DNA of 40,748 nucleotides from Nitrospiria bacterium (GCA_035498035.1 DATKAN010000022.1:1-40748), one strand, 5' to 3'; shown: positions 30,169 to 38,985, numbered from the stretch's first letter. Made by a program: numbers and translations. Notes: a model not told the origin generated them from the sequence alone.

Positions 30169-30197
30169 TTGCAATTCCGTGGCCGTTTTATTACAAT
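30169..30197 (+). promoter_or_regulatory. Promoter of ndk
   Basis: TTGCAA (30169-30174), a 17-base spacer and TACAAT (30192-30197), 52 bases before the GTG start at 30250. Confidence 0.6.
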
Positions 30198-30249
30198 AGG
30201 GCGGTTTTTAGTCATCGTTGAAACGGTATCGGCGGAGAGGGGAAAAGGC

Positions 30250-30669
30250 GTGCTTGAGCGAACATTGGCCATTATCAAGCCGGATGCGGTTTCGCGCCGG
30301 CTGACCGGGGAAATCATAAAACGGTACGAGGCCCAGGGATTCCAGATCGTGGCGATGAAAAAGATCCGCATCGCGAAGTCCCAGGCGGAAGGTTTTTATT
30401 ACGTCCACCGGAAGCGTCCGTTCTTCGATAGTCTGGCGACCTTCATGGCCGGCGGACCGATGGTGGTTCTGGTCCTCGAAGGGGAGGACGTCATTAAACG
30501 CCATCGCGACCTCATGGGCGCGACCGATCCGAAGGAGGCGGGCCAGGGAACGATTCGCGGGGAATTCGGCACCGACATCGAGCATAATGTGGTTCACGGC
30601 TCGGATTCCCGCGAGTCGGCGCAATTCGAGATCGGATATTTCTTCCCCGGCCTCGAACTTCAATTATAG
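30250..30669 (+). CDS. ndk: Nucleoside diphosphate kinase
   Basis: Exchanges gamma-phosphates between NTPs and NDPs through a phosphohistidine. The chain opens [12 protein letters not shown], contains the catalytic His116 in NVVHGSDS and the [17 protein letters not shown] segment, and ends [10 protein letters not shown]. From GTG at 30250 it has 139 residues, the usual size; a longer frame back to 30169 would begin inside the -35 box. A purine-rich GAGAGGGG lies ahead of the start. The TAG stop is shared with a dispersed repeat. Confidence 0.96.
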   Translation: MLERTLAIIKPDAVSRRLTGEIIKRYEAQGFQIVAMKKIRIAKSQAEGFYYVHRKRPFFDSLATFMAGGPMVVLVLEGEDVIKRHRDLMGATDPKEAGQGTIRGEFGTDIEHNVVHGSDSRESAQFEIGYFFPGLELQL

Positions 30670-30753
30670 GGGCTCGCGTCGCCCCCTCCGCCTGGGGAGC
30701 GGCTCGACTGAGCTCGCCGAAATCCTCCCCCTCTCGCTCGCTTCACCGGCTGG
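30667..30753 (+). repeat. Dispersed TAGGGGCT repeat (copy E)
   Basis: TAGGGGCTCGCGTCGCCCCC starts at the ndk stop codon; the right module is at 30697-30741. Just beyond, GTGAGCGAGAGGA (near 30771-30783) is an inverted match to the CTCTCGCTCGC end, so a larger hairpin can form. Confidence 0.75.
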
Positions 30754-30828
30754 GGAGATCTGCACAGGAGCGTGAGCGAGAGGACCACGCCAAAAAAAGT
30801 GATGAATGCATCCGCGACCTGAAGGATC

Positions 30829-32274
30829 ATGCTGAACACCTCCAGACGCTACGACGTGATCGTCATCGGCGCTGGCCTGGAAGGGCTCCTCTGCGCCGCC
30901 CTGCTGGCGAAACGGGGCAAGCAGGTCATTGTCCTTGAGGAAGCGCCGACGGCCGGCGGGGCCTCCTTTCGACTCTCCAAAGACGGATACACCTTTGTCA
31001 AGGGACCGACTCTATTCCTGGGATTTGAGCGGGACGGCCTGTATGACCGTCTCCTGACCGAATTGGGTCTCTCGCTCTCCTTGCTCAAGCGCGAGAACGA
31101 TCTGTTTCGCAAGACCCAGCCGCAACTGCAGATCGTCCTACCGGATCACCGTATCGATTGCTACACGGAGCCGGGCGAGATGGCCGGGGAACTCCGCCGG
31201 GAGTTCCCGGACCAGGGCCAGGAACTCAAGTCGCTCTGGTCCGAGATGGAACGATGCGAGGAGATCATCCGTCCGAGGATGCACCAGGCCCAACGGACGA
31301 ATCCGTCCATGGGAAGGGACTGGATCAACGAATTCCGGGAACGGATGCGGTACACCTCCACGGTCCGGACCCTCCGCCGGCAGCGCGCCGATGATTTTCT
31401 GCGTCCGCACCGTCTGGCGCCGGAAATCCGGCGCGGACTGGAGCTGCTCCTTCTCATTTTTAACGGGAGGACGGTGGAGGAGGCCAGCGGCCTGGATCTG
31501 GTCCACCTGCTGGGTCTTCTCCAACGCGATATGATCACGATCAGCGGCGGAATTCCCCGTTTGGCCGAACAGCTCGTCAAGGTGATTCAGGAACATCACG
31601 GGGACGTCGTCTATCGGAAGCAGGCCGCCGAAATCGTTCTTCGCCATCGGGCCACGGATGGAATTCGGACCGTCGACGGCCAGACCGTTCAAGGAAGCTG
31701 CGTGATCCTGAACCTTCCTTGGCCGTCGGCTTCCGATCCGTCGGCCTTTCAGAGGGAATTTAAACTGTACTTCGGTTTGGCCGGAAAGGCCGTCCCCTTG
31801 CCCATGAAGGAACATCTTCTCTTCCTTCGATCGTACCAGCGGCCTTCACTGTCCGATAATTTTTTATACCTTCAATTGAATTCGCCTCAGGAAGATTGGG
31901 CCGCGCCCAAGGGTCAGCGGGCGCTTCAGGTCGTCGGGTATCTTCCGGAGACCGATCGACCGCGGCAGGAGGTTCTGCAGACCCTGGTGTCTGCAGTCAC
32001 CGCTCATTTGACCTGGCTGATGCCGTTTTCCGAGGGGGTCCTGTCCTTTTTGGGGGACGACCTCGGCGAGACGGAGGCCGTAACCCGGATTCCCCTCAAG
32101 CTGGCGGAGCAAATCCGAACCCCCCGGAAGGTGTCGCGGGATGGGGCTTGCTACTACCTGACCTCACTCAAAAACTTCTATTTGATTCCGGACTTGGGGC
32201 GTCGCCCCGTCGCCGCCCTGGAATCGGCCCGCTCGGTGGTGGAGTTGGCCAATCGGGTGGAAAAAAATACCTGA
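30829..32274 (+). CDS. FAD-dependent oxidoreductase, phytoene-desaturase-like
   Basis: A 481-residue flavoprotein of the amine-oxidase/phytoene-desaturase superfamily. The dinucleotide motif VIVIGAGLEGLLCAALLAKR is followed by VIVLEEAPTAGGAS and KDGYTFVKGPTLFLGF. The C-terminal end has YYLTSLKNFYLIPDL in place of the usual GGLxxAWSSG closing form. Family members desaturate or isomerise carotenoids and related lipids, but no crt genes surround it, so the substrate is unknown. ATG at 30829 has GAAGGA just ahead. The next gene begins three bases after its stop, so the two form an operon. Confidence 0.8.
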   Translation: MLNTSRRYDVIVIGAGLEGLLCAALLAKRGKQVIVLEEAPTAGGASFRLSKDGYTFVKGPTLFLGFERDGLYDRLLTELGLSLSLLKRENDLFRKTQPQLQIVLPDHRIDCYTEPGEMAGELRREFPDQGQELKSLWSEMERCEEIIRPRMHQAQRTNPSMGRDWINEFRERMRYTSTVRTLRRQRADDFLRPHRLAPEIRRGLELLLLIFNGRTVEEASGLDLVHLLGLLQRDMITISGGIPRLAEQLVKVIQEHHGDVVYRKQAAEIVLRHRATDGIRTVDGQTVQGSCVILNLPWPSASDPSAFQREFKLYFGLAGKAVPLPMKEHLLFLRSYQRPSLSDNFLYLQLNSPQEDWAAPKGQRALQVVGYLPETDRPRQEVLQTLVSAVTAHLTWLMPFSEGVLSFLGDDLGETEAVTRIPLKLAEQIRTPRKVSRDGACYYLTSLKNFYLIPDLGRRPVAALESARSVVELANRVEKNT

Positions 32275-32277
32275 TCG

Positions 32278-33681
32278 GTGAAGAAATTCGTGGCGAGAAT
32301 TGGTCTCGTTCGGATGGGCTTCTGTCTTACCGTTTGTCTGGCCGTCGCGGACTGCGCGGCGCCACGGCCGCCGGCCGTTATCCCGCCCCCCATCCCGTCC
32401 GTTCAGCTCGAGGCGTTCGAGGAGGGAATGAAGGCCTACGAGCAGGAGGACTATGGTAAAGCTGTCCGACAGTTTCAGGCCGTGATCCTCCGCTTTCCAG
32501 GATCCCCGTTGCTGGCGGAAGCTCAGTGGATGATCGGGAAGTCCTACGAATCCGCCAATGAGTTTGAACGCGCGGCCAGGGAGTACCGGGCCTTCATCGA
32601 CAATTTCCCAAAATCCGCCCACCGGTACGAAGCCGGGTTGCGCCTCGACTTTCTGGATGAGGTTCTGCAACGGCAAAGGGGGAAAAAACCCTTCCGACGG
32701 TATGTGGGCGTGGCCCTGCCCGGCGATCCGGAAAAGACGGGCGGCCGATGGGAAAAAGTCCTTGCCGACGTCCCGATCGAAGGGGCCCGCGTGGTTGTGA
32801 TTCAGGGGTTTGGGGCCGGCGGGGTGTATTTCAAAACGAATCAAGCCGCCGTGGTCCGTGAGACGGTGGCGGATGCGGTGCGGGCGGCTCATCAGCGCGG
32901 ATTCAAGGTCTGGGTTCGTATTCCCGTGCGGCATCTTCCTTGGTTCAAGGTTCCGGATCAGGAACGCGACCTCCGCTATGACCCCGTCCGAAAACGGCTG
33001 ACTCCGACGGATGCACTGGATTTCTTCAATCCCTCGACGCTGGAGCGTCTGGAACAATTCGATTTGGATCTGGCGGCCACGGGCATGGACGGCTTCGTGA
33101 TGGATGAGGATCCGCTGATCGGCCCTTGGGAGGGTCTCAGTCCGAAGGCCCGGGCTGCTTTTGATCTGGATTTTGGCGAAGGCCTGGAGCCCGAACGGCT
33201 TATCGCGCCGGCGGGGCCGTCCGGCCGAAAAATTTCCGCGCCGGAGATATCCGGAACCCCGTTGTTCTGGAAATGGACCGGTTGGAAAAACCGCCAAATC
33301 GTCGGCCACCTGGCCGAGGTGATCAAGACGGTGCGGGACCGCTATCCCCTGGTGGATTGGGTCCGCGTTGTGCCGGTTTCGGCCCTCACGCAGCCTCAGG
33401 TGGCCTTGGCCCGATCGGGCATCGATGTTCTGGAAGAAAAAATGCACGGGATCGACTATTTCGCGATCCCGGTATCCACCGACTCCGGGACCGACAATCC
33501 GTTGCTTGTCCTGGATCGGATGGTGGACCTGATCGGCGATCCCAAGCGGGTGATCGCCCTGATTCCCATGACGCAAGCGCCATGGGCCGTGTCGCATATT
33601 GGCGAGTTCCAGGGGGCGGGGCTCCTGTTTTCCGAAGCCGCTGAAGCGCCGAAGACTCCCTTGACAAGACGGCGTCACTAA
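32278..33681 (+). CDS. TPR plus PgaB-hydrolase-like exported protein
   Basis: A 467-residue exported protein. The N-terminus (RMGFCLTVCLAV) reads as a signal peptide with a possible but poor lipobox, VADC (Cys26). Residues about 40-115 hold TPR-like repeats of the YbgF/BamD kind (YEQEDYGKAVRQFQAVILRF, SYESANEFERAAREYRAF). From about residue 140 the chain resembles the C-terminal glycoside-hydrolase-like domain of PgaB: GARVVVIQGFG, AHQRGFKVWVRIPVR, and GMDGFVMDEDP with acidic Asp276 and Asp278. GTG at 32278 is used; no strong ribosome site is visible, consistent with coupling to the flavoprotein gene. Polysaccharide cleavage at the envelope is a reasonable but untested guess. Confidence 0.7.
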   Translation: MKKFVARIGLVRMGFCLTVCLAVADCAAPRPPAVIPPPIPSVQLEAFEEGMKAYEQEDYGKAVRQFQAVILRFPGSPLLAEAQWMIGKSYESANEFERAAREYRAFIDNFPKSAHRYEAGLRLDFLDEVLQRQRGKKPFRRYVGVALPGDPEKTGGRWEKVLADVPIEGARVVVIQGFGAGGVYFKTNQAAVVRETVADAVRAAHQRGFKVWVRIPVRHLPWFKVPDQERDLRYDPVRKRLTPTDALDFFNPSTLERLEQFDLDLAATGMDGFVMDEDPLIGPWEGLSPKARAAFDLDFGEGLEPERLIAPAGPSGRKISAPEISGTPLFWKWTGWKNRQIVGHLAEVIKTVRDRYPLVDWVRVVPVSALTQPQVALARSGIDVLEEKMHGIDYFAIPVSTDSGTDNPLLVLDRMVDLIGDPKRVIALIPMTQAPWAVSHIGEFQGAGLLFSEAAEAPKTPLTRRRH

Positions 33682-33689
33682 TTTAGTAT
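33661..33689 (+). promoter_or_regulatory. Promoter of gcvH-lpdA-tyrS
   Basis: A perfect TTGACA (33661-33666), a 17-base spacer and TAGTAT (33684-33689), overlapping the end of the upstream gene. It implies a leader of about 250 bases that includes a long repeat copy. Confidence 0.6.
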
Positions 33690-33759
33690 TTGGTTTTTTG
33701 TTGCGGGGGCCCCGGATAAGATGGGCGATGACCTCAAGGCGGGTTAACGAATTATTCAC

Positions 33760-33931
33760 CAGCGGGCCCCGTGAGCGAGAAGGGGAGGACTTCGGCGAGC
33801 TCAGTCGAGCCGCTCCGCCGGCGGAGGAAACGAGGATCAGGCCTCGCCTGTCCGAGCGCGGGGCGTGGGAGGATCCGCCGGAGGCGGACCGCCCGGAGCC
33901 CCACGGACCATGGCGACGACGAGAGCCCCTA
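33760..33931 (-). repeat. Dispersed TAGGGGCT repeat, long form (copy F)
   Basis: Reverse orientation: the head AGCCCCTA is at 33924-33931, the middle module at 33831-33859 and the CTCGACTGAGCTCG module at 33771-33816. It occupies most of the 265 bases before gcvH and would be transcribed in its leader. The frame is open through it, but the gcvH start is well marked downstream. Confidence 0.7.
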
Positions 33932-33946
33932 TCAAACGGAGGACAC

Positions 33947-34333
33947 ATGATACCCGAAGAATTACGTTATCACACCGAGCATGAATGGCTTCGCCTGGAA
34001 AATCAGTCGGCGGTATTGGGGATCACGCATTTTGCACAGGACGCCTTGGGGGACGTCGTTTATCTGGAACTCCCAAAGGTCGGCGCCACGGTTCAATCCG
34101 GACAGGAAATCGGCGAGGTGGAATCCACCAAGACCACGTCTCCGATTTACACCCCGGTCAGCGGAAAGATTCTGGTCGTGAACGAGGAACTCCGGGAAAA
34201 ACCCGAGTTGGTGAACAAGGATCCTTACGGCCGGGGGTGGATCGCCAAGATCCAGATGTCGGATCCGTCGGAAGCCAAGCGGCTCATGGACGCCCGGCAA
34301 TACGGCGACTACCTCAAATCGAAGGCGGAATGA
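33947..34333 (+). CDS. gcvH: Glycine cleavage system H protein (lipoyl carrier)
   Basis: Lipoyl-bearing shuttle protein, 128 residues. It opens IPEELRYHTEHEWLRLE and carries the lipoylation site Lys62 in EVESTKTTSPIYTPVSG; the end (DPYGRGWIAKIQMSD) is also typical. ATG at 33947 is preceded by GGAGGA four to five bases away. The dehydrogenase gene follows after six bases, so carrier and its reoxidising enzyme are made together. GcvT and GcvP are not in the window. Confidence 0.95.
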   Translation: MIPEELRYHTEHEWLRLENQSAVLGITHFAQDALGDVVYLELPKVGATVQSGQEIGEVESTKTTSPIYTPVSGKILVVNEELREKPELVNKDPYGRGWIAKIQMSDPSEAKRLMDARQYGDYLKSKAE

Positions 34334-34339
34334 ACCGCG

Positions 34340-35776
34340 ATGGGAGTCAACCCACGGATTGCTGTGATCGGGGCGGGCCCGGGCGGCTATGTCGCCGCCA
34401 TCCGCGCGGCCCAACTCGGGGCGCGGGTGAGTCTCGTTGAAGAACAGGAGGTGGGGGGCACCTGCCTTAACAAGGGCTGCATCCCCAGCAAGGCGTTGAT
34501 CTTCAACGCCGAGGTGGTGGAACGGCTCAGGCGCGCCGAGGAATTCGGCGTGCGCGTCATCAGCGAGCCGACGTACGACGTCACGCGCATGCTGGAACGC
34601 AAACAGCGGATTGTCCAGTCCCAGGTCCGCGGGATTCATGCCCTGCTGAAGAGCTGGGGCGTGGCCCTGATCAAAGGCCGCGGTCGAATGATCGGTCCGC
34701 GGGCGATCGAGGTGATCGAGGCGGGCGGGACGGCCCGACGGATGGAAGCGGACCGCGTGATTCTGGCGACCGGTTCCAAACCCATCATGCCCCCGATCTT
34801 TCCGTTTGACGGCGAACGCGTCATCACCAGCGAGGAGGCGCTGGAGCCCCGTGTCCTTCCTTCGCACCTTCTGATCGTCGGGGCCGGCGTCGAAGGGTGC
34901 GAATTCGGATTCCTGTACCGGGCGCTGGGGGTTTCCGTGACGATGGTGGAGATGAAAAACCGGCCCCTGGCTACCGAGGACGAGGAAATTTCATCCCTCG
35001 TCCAGCGGGAGATGAACAAGCGCGGGATCAAGCTTCGTCTCGGCGTGCGGGTGGACAAGGCGGTGATCGAGTCCACGCAGGTCGTCCTGACCCTAAGCGA
35101 CGGACAGACGATCGCGGGGGATCGGGCCCTGGTTTCGATCGGACGAAGGATGAACACGGAGGGCCTCGGACTGGAGGAGGCCGGGGTCGTCCTCGGAAAA
35201 CGCGGGGAGATCCTCGTCGACCCGCGAATGGAAACCCGAGCGCCCGGCGTGTTCGCCATCGGCGATGCGGTCGGGAGGATCATGCTGGCCCATGTGGCGT
35301 CGGCGGAGGGGAAGGTGGCCGCGGCCAACGCCGCCGCCGAGTCGGGAAGTCATTTCATGGACTACGCCGTGGTCCCGGCGGGGATCTTCACGCTGCCCGA
35401 GATCGGGACGGTGGGTCTCAAGGAGTGGGAGGCGGTTGAACTGGGACTGGAGATCGGGGTCGGACGATATCCCTTCCGGGCTCTGGGAAGGGCCCACACC
35501 ATGGATGAGATTGTCGGCGTCGTGAAGGTGATCACGGAACGGGAGACCGACCGGATCCTGGGCGTCCACATCCTGGGTCCCCATGCCTCGGACCTGGTTC
35601 ACGAAGCCGCGATCGCGATGCGGCTGGGCGGCAAGGCGACGGACATCGCGGGGATGATCCACGCCCATCCCACCCTGGCGGAGGCGATGATGGAAGCGGC
35701 CGAGGATGTTCACGAAGCCGCGATCCACCTCCCCCGTCGAAAAAGCCCGCCCGCCGGCGGGCCGGCCTCCGCATGA
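34340..35776 (+). CDS. lpdA: Dihydrolipoyl dehydrogenase
   Basis: FAD enzyme that reoxidises dihydrolipoyl groups with NAD+, 478 residues. The FAD motif is [15 protein letters not shown], the redox-active pair is Cys42 and Cys47 in [15 protein letters not shown], the NAD-binding motif is [15 protein letters not shown], and the C-terminal His-Glu dyad is in [14 protein letters not shown]. The partner is most obviously the adjacent H protein, though 2-oxoacid dehydrogenases elsewhere could share it. Its stop overlaps the tyrS ATG. Confidence 0.95.
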   Translation: MGVNPRIAVIGAGPGGYVAAIRAAQLGARVSLVEEQEVGGTCLNKGCIPSKALIFNAEVVERLRRAEEFGVRVISEPTYDVTRMLERKQRIVQSQVRGIHALLKSWGVALIKGRGRMIGPRAIEVIEAGGTARRMEADRVILATGSKPIMPPIFPFDGERVITSEEALEPRVLPSHLLIVGAGVEGCEFGFLYRALGVSVTMVEMKNRPLATEDEEISSLVQREMNKRGIKLRLGVRVDKAVIESTQVVLTLSDGQTIAGDRALVSIGRRMNTEGLGLEEAGVVLGKRGEILVDPRMETRAPGVFAIGDAVGRIMLAHVASAEGKVAAANAAAESGSHFMDYAVVPAGIFTLPEIGTVGLKEWEAVELGLEIGVGRYPFRALGRAHTMDEIVGVVKVITERETDRILGVHILGPHASDLVHEAAIAMRLGGKATDIAGMIHAHPTLAEAMMEAAEDVHEAAIHLPRRKSPPAGGPASA

Positions 35777-36945
35777 AACCGGCCGAGCAGCAGACGAAGC
35801 TTCTTCTCCGCGGGGTCGTCGAAGTGATCCAGGAGAAAGAGCTGATAAATAAACTCGATCTCAAGCGGCCGCTGAGGGTCAAGGCCGGGTTTGATCCGAC
35901 CGCCCCGGATCTGCATTTAGGCCATACGGTTCTCCTGCACAAACTCCGACAGTTTCAGGATCTCGGACACGAAGTCACTTTCCTGATCGGAGACTTTACA
36001 GGCATGATCGGCGATCCTTCCGGTGTGACCGAGACCCGAAGGCCGCTGACCGAGGAGGACGTCCGGGAGAATGCCAAAACTTACGAACGGCAGGTCTTCA
36101 AGATCCTGGATCGGGGACGAACGCGGGTGCGGTTCAACAGCGAATGGTTGGGCCGGATGAGCGCCATTGAGTTCGCGCGGCTGGGATCCAAAGTTACGGT
36201 CGCCCGAATGCTGGAGCGGGACGATTTCACCAAGCGGTTTCAGGAAAAAAAGGACATCAGCATTCTGGAATTCTACTATCCGCTCCTTCAAGGATACGAC
36301 TCGGTCGAATTGCGGGCCGATGTCGAGCTCGGCGGGACGGATCAGAAATTCAATCTGTTGATGGGCCGGACCCTGCAGCGACGGTACGGGCAGGAGGAGC
36401 AGGTCGTCATGACGCTGCCCCTCCTCGAAGGAACCGACGGCGTCCGGAAGATGAGCAAGAGCTACGGGAATTACATCGCACTCGAAGACACGCCGTCCGA
36501 GATGTTCGGGAAGATTATGTCGATCAGCGATGTCCTCATGCTTCGCTATTATGAGCTGTTAACAGACCACGACCTGGACGCGATTCGGGCGATGCATCCG
36601 ATGGAGGCCAAAAAGCGCTTGGCCGGAGAATTGGTGACGCGATACCACTCGCAGGACGCGGCAAAAAACGCGGCGGAAGCCTTCGAGAAAAAGCATTCAA
36701 GGGGCGAATTTCCGGAAGATGCCCCCCTTCTCGAGACGGAACTTGGCACGGTCGCCACGGCGATGGCCAGCGAGGGGCTGGCTAAGAGTCGGGGGGAGGC
36801 CCGAAGATTGATCGCGATGGGGGCAGTCGAACTGGAGGGAGAGGTTTTATCGGAAGACAGGGAATTGGTGGAGGGTCGTATTTATAAAACCCGCGTTGGA
36901 AAGACGCGTTTCGTCCGTCTTCGACGCAAGGGAAAACCGGGTTGA
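35773..36945 (+). CDS. tyrS: Tyrosyl-tRNA synthetase
   Basis: Charges tRNA-Tyr with tyrosine. Class I signatures are the HIGH motif HLGH (48-51) and KMSKS (226-230); a C-terminal S4 RNA-binding domain follows ([18 protein letters not shown]). The 390-residue form with [17 protein letters not shown] belongs to the bacterial TyrZ-like group. ATG at 35773 overlaps the lpdA stop. The TGA stop (36943-36945) lies inside the -35 box of the tRNA-Gly promoter. Confidence 0.96.
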   Translation: MKPAEQQTKLLLRGVVEVIQEKELINKLDLKRPLRVKAGFDPTAPDLHLGHTVLLHKLRQFQDLGHEVTFLIGDFTGMIGDPSGVTETRRPLTEEDVRENAKTYERQVFKILDRGRTRVRFNSEWLGRMSAIEFARLGSKVTVARMLERDDFTKRFQEKKDISILEFYYPLLQGYDSVELRADVELGGTDQKFNLLMGRTLQRRYGQEEQVVMTLPLLEGTDGVRKMSKSYGNYIALEDTPSEMFGKIMSISDVLMLRYYELLTDHDLDAIRAMHPMEAKKRLAGELVTRYHSQDAAKNAAEAFEKKHSRGEFPEDAPLLETELGTVATAMASEGLAKSRGEARRLIAMGAVELEGEVLSEDRELVEGRIYKTRVGKTRFVRLRRKGKPG

Positions 36946-36970
36946 CAGTGAGGGTGGTTTGTAGCATACT
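36942..36970 (+). promoter_or_regulatory. Promoter of tRNA-Gly
   Basis: A perfect TTGACA (36942-36947), a 17-base spacer and CATACT (36965-36970), ending nine bases before the tRNA. The -35 box contains the tyrS stop codon. Confidence 0.65.
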
Positions 36971-36979
36971 GTCGTTAAT

Positions 36980-37054
36980 GCGGGCGTAGCGCAGCGGTAG
37001 CGTAGGAGCTTCCCAAGCTCTTGGTCGCGGGTTCAAATCCCGTCGCCCGCTCCA
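36980..37054 (+). tRNA. tRNA-Gly, anticodon CCC
   Basis: A full cloverleaf: acceptor GCGGGCG with CGCCCGC, D stem GCGC/GCGT, anticodon stem GGAGC/GCTCT around TTCCCAA (anticodon CCC at 37012-37014), T stem GCGGG/CCCGT with loop TTCAAAT, discriminator T and an encoded CCA. U73 fits bacterial glycine tRNAs. Confidence 0.96.
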
Positions 37055-37064
37055 GTAATCATAC

Positions 37065-37114
37065 TATAAGGTCCCCATAATCCGGGGCACGGCCTGCCGT
37101 GCCCCTACCTTATA
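37065..37114 (+). repeat. Nested palindrome downstream of the tRNA
   Basis: An outer TATAAGGT/ACCTTATA (37065-37072, 37107-37114) encloses a 9-bp stem GGGGCACGG/CCGTGCCCC (37084-37105). It has no T tract but could help end the tRNA transcript. Its TAGGGGCAC reverse strand start recalls the dispersed repeat head. Confidence 0.5.
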
Positions 37115-37190
37115 TATAGAGGAGGCGTTCCGTCTGCCGGCTATATTCCAAAACCCGTCGATAAAGACCCTTTCTCTCCTCCTTGTATCC

Positions 37191-38051
37191 ATGCTGGTTT
37201 TTACCGTCCCCGTTTGTTCCCAGGACACCGGGCCGTCGGTTTCATCGTTGTTCGAGGAAGGGGACCGTCACTGGGACCTTCGGGGCGAGACCGCGCAGGG
37301 TTCGAAGGCGGATTCCAAGGAGGTCGATCTCGCGATTGCGGCTTATCGGCAGGCCTTGGCATCCTCCCCGGATTCCCTGGCCGTTCGGTGGCGGTTGATG
37401 CGGGCTTTTTTCTTTAAGGGGGAGTACACAACGGAAGACATCGAAGTGAAGAAGAAGATTTTTGACGAAGGCAAGGCCGTCGGGGAAAAGGCGCTCCAGC
37501 TGATCCGCACGGAAGCTTTCCGGAAAACCGGCCAGTCTCTCGACAAAGCCGGCCCGGTTGAGTTGGCGCATCATTTTGAGAAGGCCCCCGATGTCGTCGG
37601 CTGTTTTTTCTGGTCCTCCGCCAACTGGGGAATGTGGGCCCTGGCTTACGGAAAGTTTCAGGCCGTCCGACAAGGGGCCGCGGGAAAAATCCGCGACCTG
37701 GCGACGGCGGTGACGATCCTGGATCCGGAATACGCCCAGGGCGGAGGCTATCGCGTCCTGGGACGTCTTCATCATCAAACGCCCTATGTTCCTTTCATTA
37801 CCGGTTGGGCCTCCACAAAAAAAGGCGTCGAGTTCCTTCGGAAGGCCTATCAGATCGAGCCTCGGAATTCCGCCAATCGGCTTTACCTGGCCGAGGCGCT
37901 CTGGGATTGGAACAAGGACTCCAGGACCGAGGCGCGGAAACTGGCCGAGGACCTTGTGCATGACACGCCCCGGGCGGAATTTCGTGTGGAGGATCTTGCC
38001 GCCCAGGAAAAAGCTTCGGAGCTTTTGGAAAAATGGCGAGGGAAAAACTGA
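37191..38051 (+). CDS. Exported TPR protein, TatT-like
   Basis: A protein of 286 residues from ATG 37191, alpha-helical with TPR features: LFEEGDRHWDLRG, AIAAYRQALASSPDSLAVRW, FLRKAYQIEPRNSANRLYLA. The central FWSSANWGMWALAYGKFQA and YAQGGGYRVLGRLHHQTPY resemble the TatT (T-component) proteins of some TRAP transport systems; no TRAP permease is nearby, so the match is of fold. From ATG 37191 the signal peptide would be too short. The frame is open further up, and CTG at 37134, eight bases after AGGAGG (37120-37125), would restore a full one (KTLSLLLVSMLVFTVPVC). The true start is therefore probably 37134. Confidence 0.7.
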   Translation: MLVFTVPVCSQDTGPSVSSLFEEGDRHWDLRGETAQGSKADSKEVDLAIAAYRQALASSPDSLAVRWRLMRAFFFKGEYTTEDIEVKKKIFDEGKAVGEKALQLIRTEAFRKTGQSLDKAGPVELAHHFEKAPDVVGCFFWSSANWGMWALAYGKFQAVRQGAAGKIRDLATAVTILDPEYAQGGGYRVLGRLHHQTPYVPFITGWASTKKGVEFLRKAYQIEPRNSANRLYLAEALWDWNKDSRTEARKLAEDLVHDTPRAEFRVEDLAAQEKASELLEKWRGKN

Positions 38052-38081
38052 CGGTTTCGGTCCCGAGCGCCCCCAAGCTCC

Positions 38082-38111
38082 TTGACATTGTGACGCGGCA
38101 CCCAGTAGAAT
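38082..38111 (+). promoter_or_regulatory. Promoter of the barrel protein gene
   Basis: A perfect TTGACA (38082-38087), an 18-base spacer and TAGAAT (38106-38111). An in-frame ATG at 38110 overlaps the -10, which favours the start at 38158. Confidence 0.6.
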
Positions 38112-38157
38112 GCGGCAAGTTTTTATTCGGATCGATCCGATCGACGAAAGGGGCAGG

Positions 38158-38985
38158 ATGACCTGGCGTGTCTTTCTTTTCGGACTGATGACATTGCTGG
38201 CTCTTCTGCCATCCCGTCCGGCTTTGGCCCTTCTGCCCTACCTCGATACCGAGACCGCCGTTCCGGTGGACCGGGGTAAATCGAGGCTGGACGTCAGCCT
38301 GCAACTCGATCGCTGGAAAAGCAATCTCTCCACTTATGACCTGAAGGCGGAACTGACCTACGGACTGATCAACAACCTCGATTTCTCGGTGGATGTCCCG
38401 TATCTGATTCGCAAGGTGAAAGGCTCGGGGGATGTAGACGGCGTGGGGGACGAGGACGGCGTGGGGGATGTCACGCTCAAAGTGAAGGTTCGATTCATCA
38501 AAGGGCGGGAAGCGAATCCGGTTTCGATCGCCGGACAATTATCCGTGAAGTTTCCGAGTTGCAACAAGGACAAGGCCCTCTCTCCGGAATGCACCGGCGA
38601 GCCCGACGTCAGTCTGCGCGCGATCGCATCAAAAGAATTTTTTCCGGTGACCGTTCATGTGAACCTGGGATATATTTTCGTCGGTAACCCACCCAATACC
38701 AATCTGAACGACGTCCTGACCTACAGCCTCGCCATCGACTATTTGACGACGGCCGAATATTTTCACGTGGTGGGCGAATTGGCGGGCCAGTCCAACCCGT
38801 ATCCCAAATCATCGGACCTGCCTTCACGGCTTTCGGCCAAGACCTCGGCGGATCCTTTGTCGGCTCTCATCGGTTTATTGTATGACTTGGATACCAACAA
38901 GGCACTGACTGCGGCATGGAGCATGGGGTTGACCCAGGCTAGTCCGGATTACACGCTGTCGGTGGGTTTCCGTTATTTATTTTAG
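38158..38985 (+). CDS. Outer-membrane beta-barrel protein
   Basis: A 275-residue exported protein. The signal peptide is MTWRVFLFGLMTLLALLPSR, with cleavage near ALA. The mature part is a run of amphipathic strands (RLDVSLQLDRW, LKAELTYGLINNLDFSVDVP, DVSLRAIASKEFF, YTLSVGFRYLF), ending in Phe as outer-membrane barrels do. It resembles the transporter-like barrels grouped with MetA/phenol-degradation porins; the role is unknown. A loop with GDVDGVGDEDGVGD may bind a metal. ATG at 38158 has a purine-rich GAAAGGGGCAGG ahead. Confidence 0.75.
   Translation: MTWRVFLFGLMTLLALLPSRPALALLPYLDTETAVPVDRGKSRLDVSLQLDRWKSNLSTYDLKAELTYGLINNLDFSVDVPYLIRKVKGSGDVDGVGDEDGVGDVTLKVKVRFIKGREANPVSIAGQLSVKFPSCNKDKALSPECTGEPDVSLRAIASKEFFPVTVHVNLGYIFVGNPPNTNLNDVLTYSLAIDYLTTAEYFHVVGELAGQSNPYPKSSDLPSRLSAKTSADPLSALIGLLYDLDTNKALTAAWSMGLTQASPDYTLSVGFRYLF

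Noticed and set aside
33698-33946. N-terminal extension of GcvH by 83 codons
   Set aside because: It is a translated dispersed repeat; ATG at 33947 has its own ribosome site and gives the normal H-protein length.
33690-33946. Glycine riboswitch in the gcvH leader
   Set aside because: The leader is mostly repeat copy F; I could not see the conserved aptamer cores.
32164-33948. Open frame of 594 codons on the - strand
   Set aside because: It lies opposite the TPR-PgaB-like gene and the gcvH leader; composition is that of a shadow frame.
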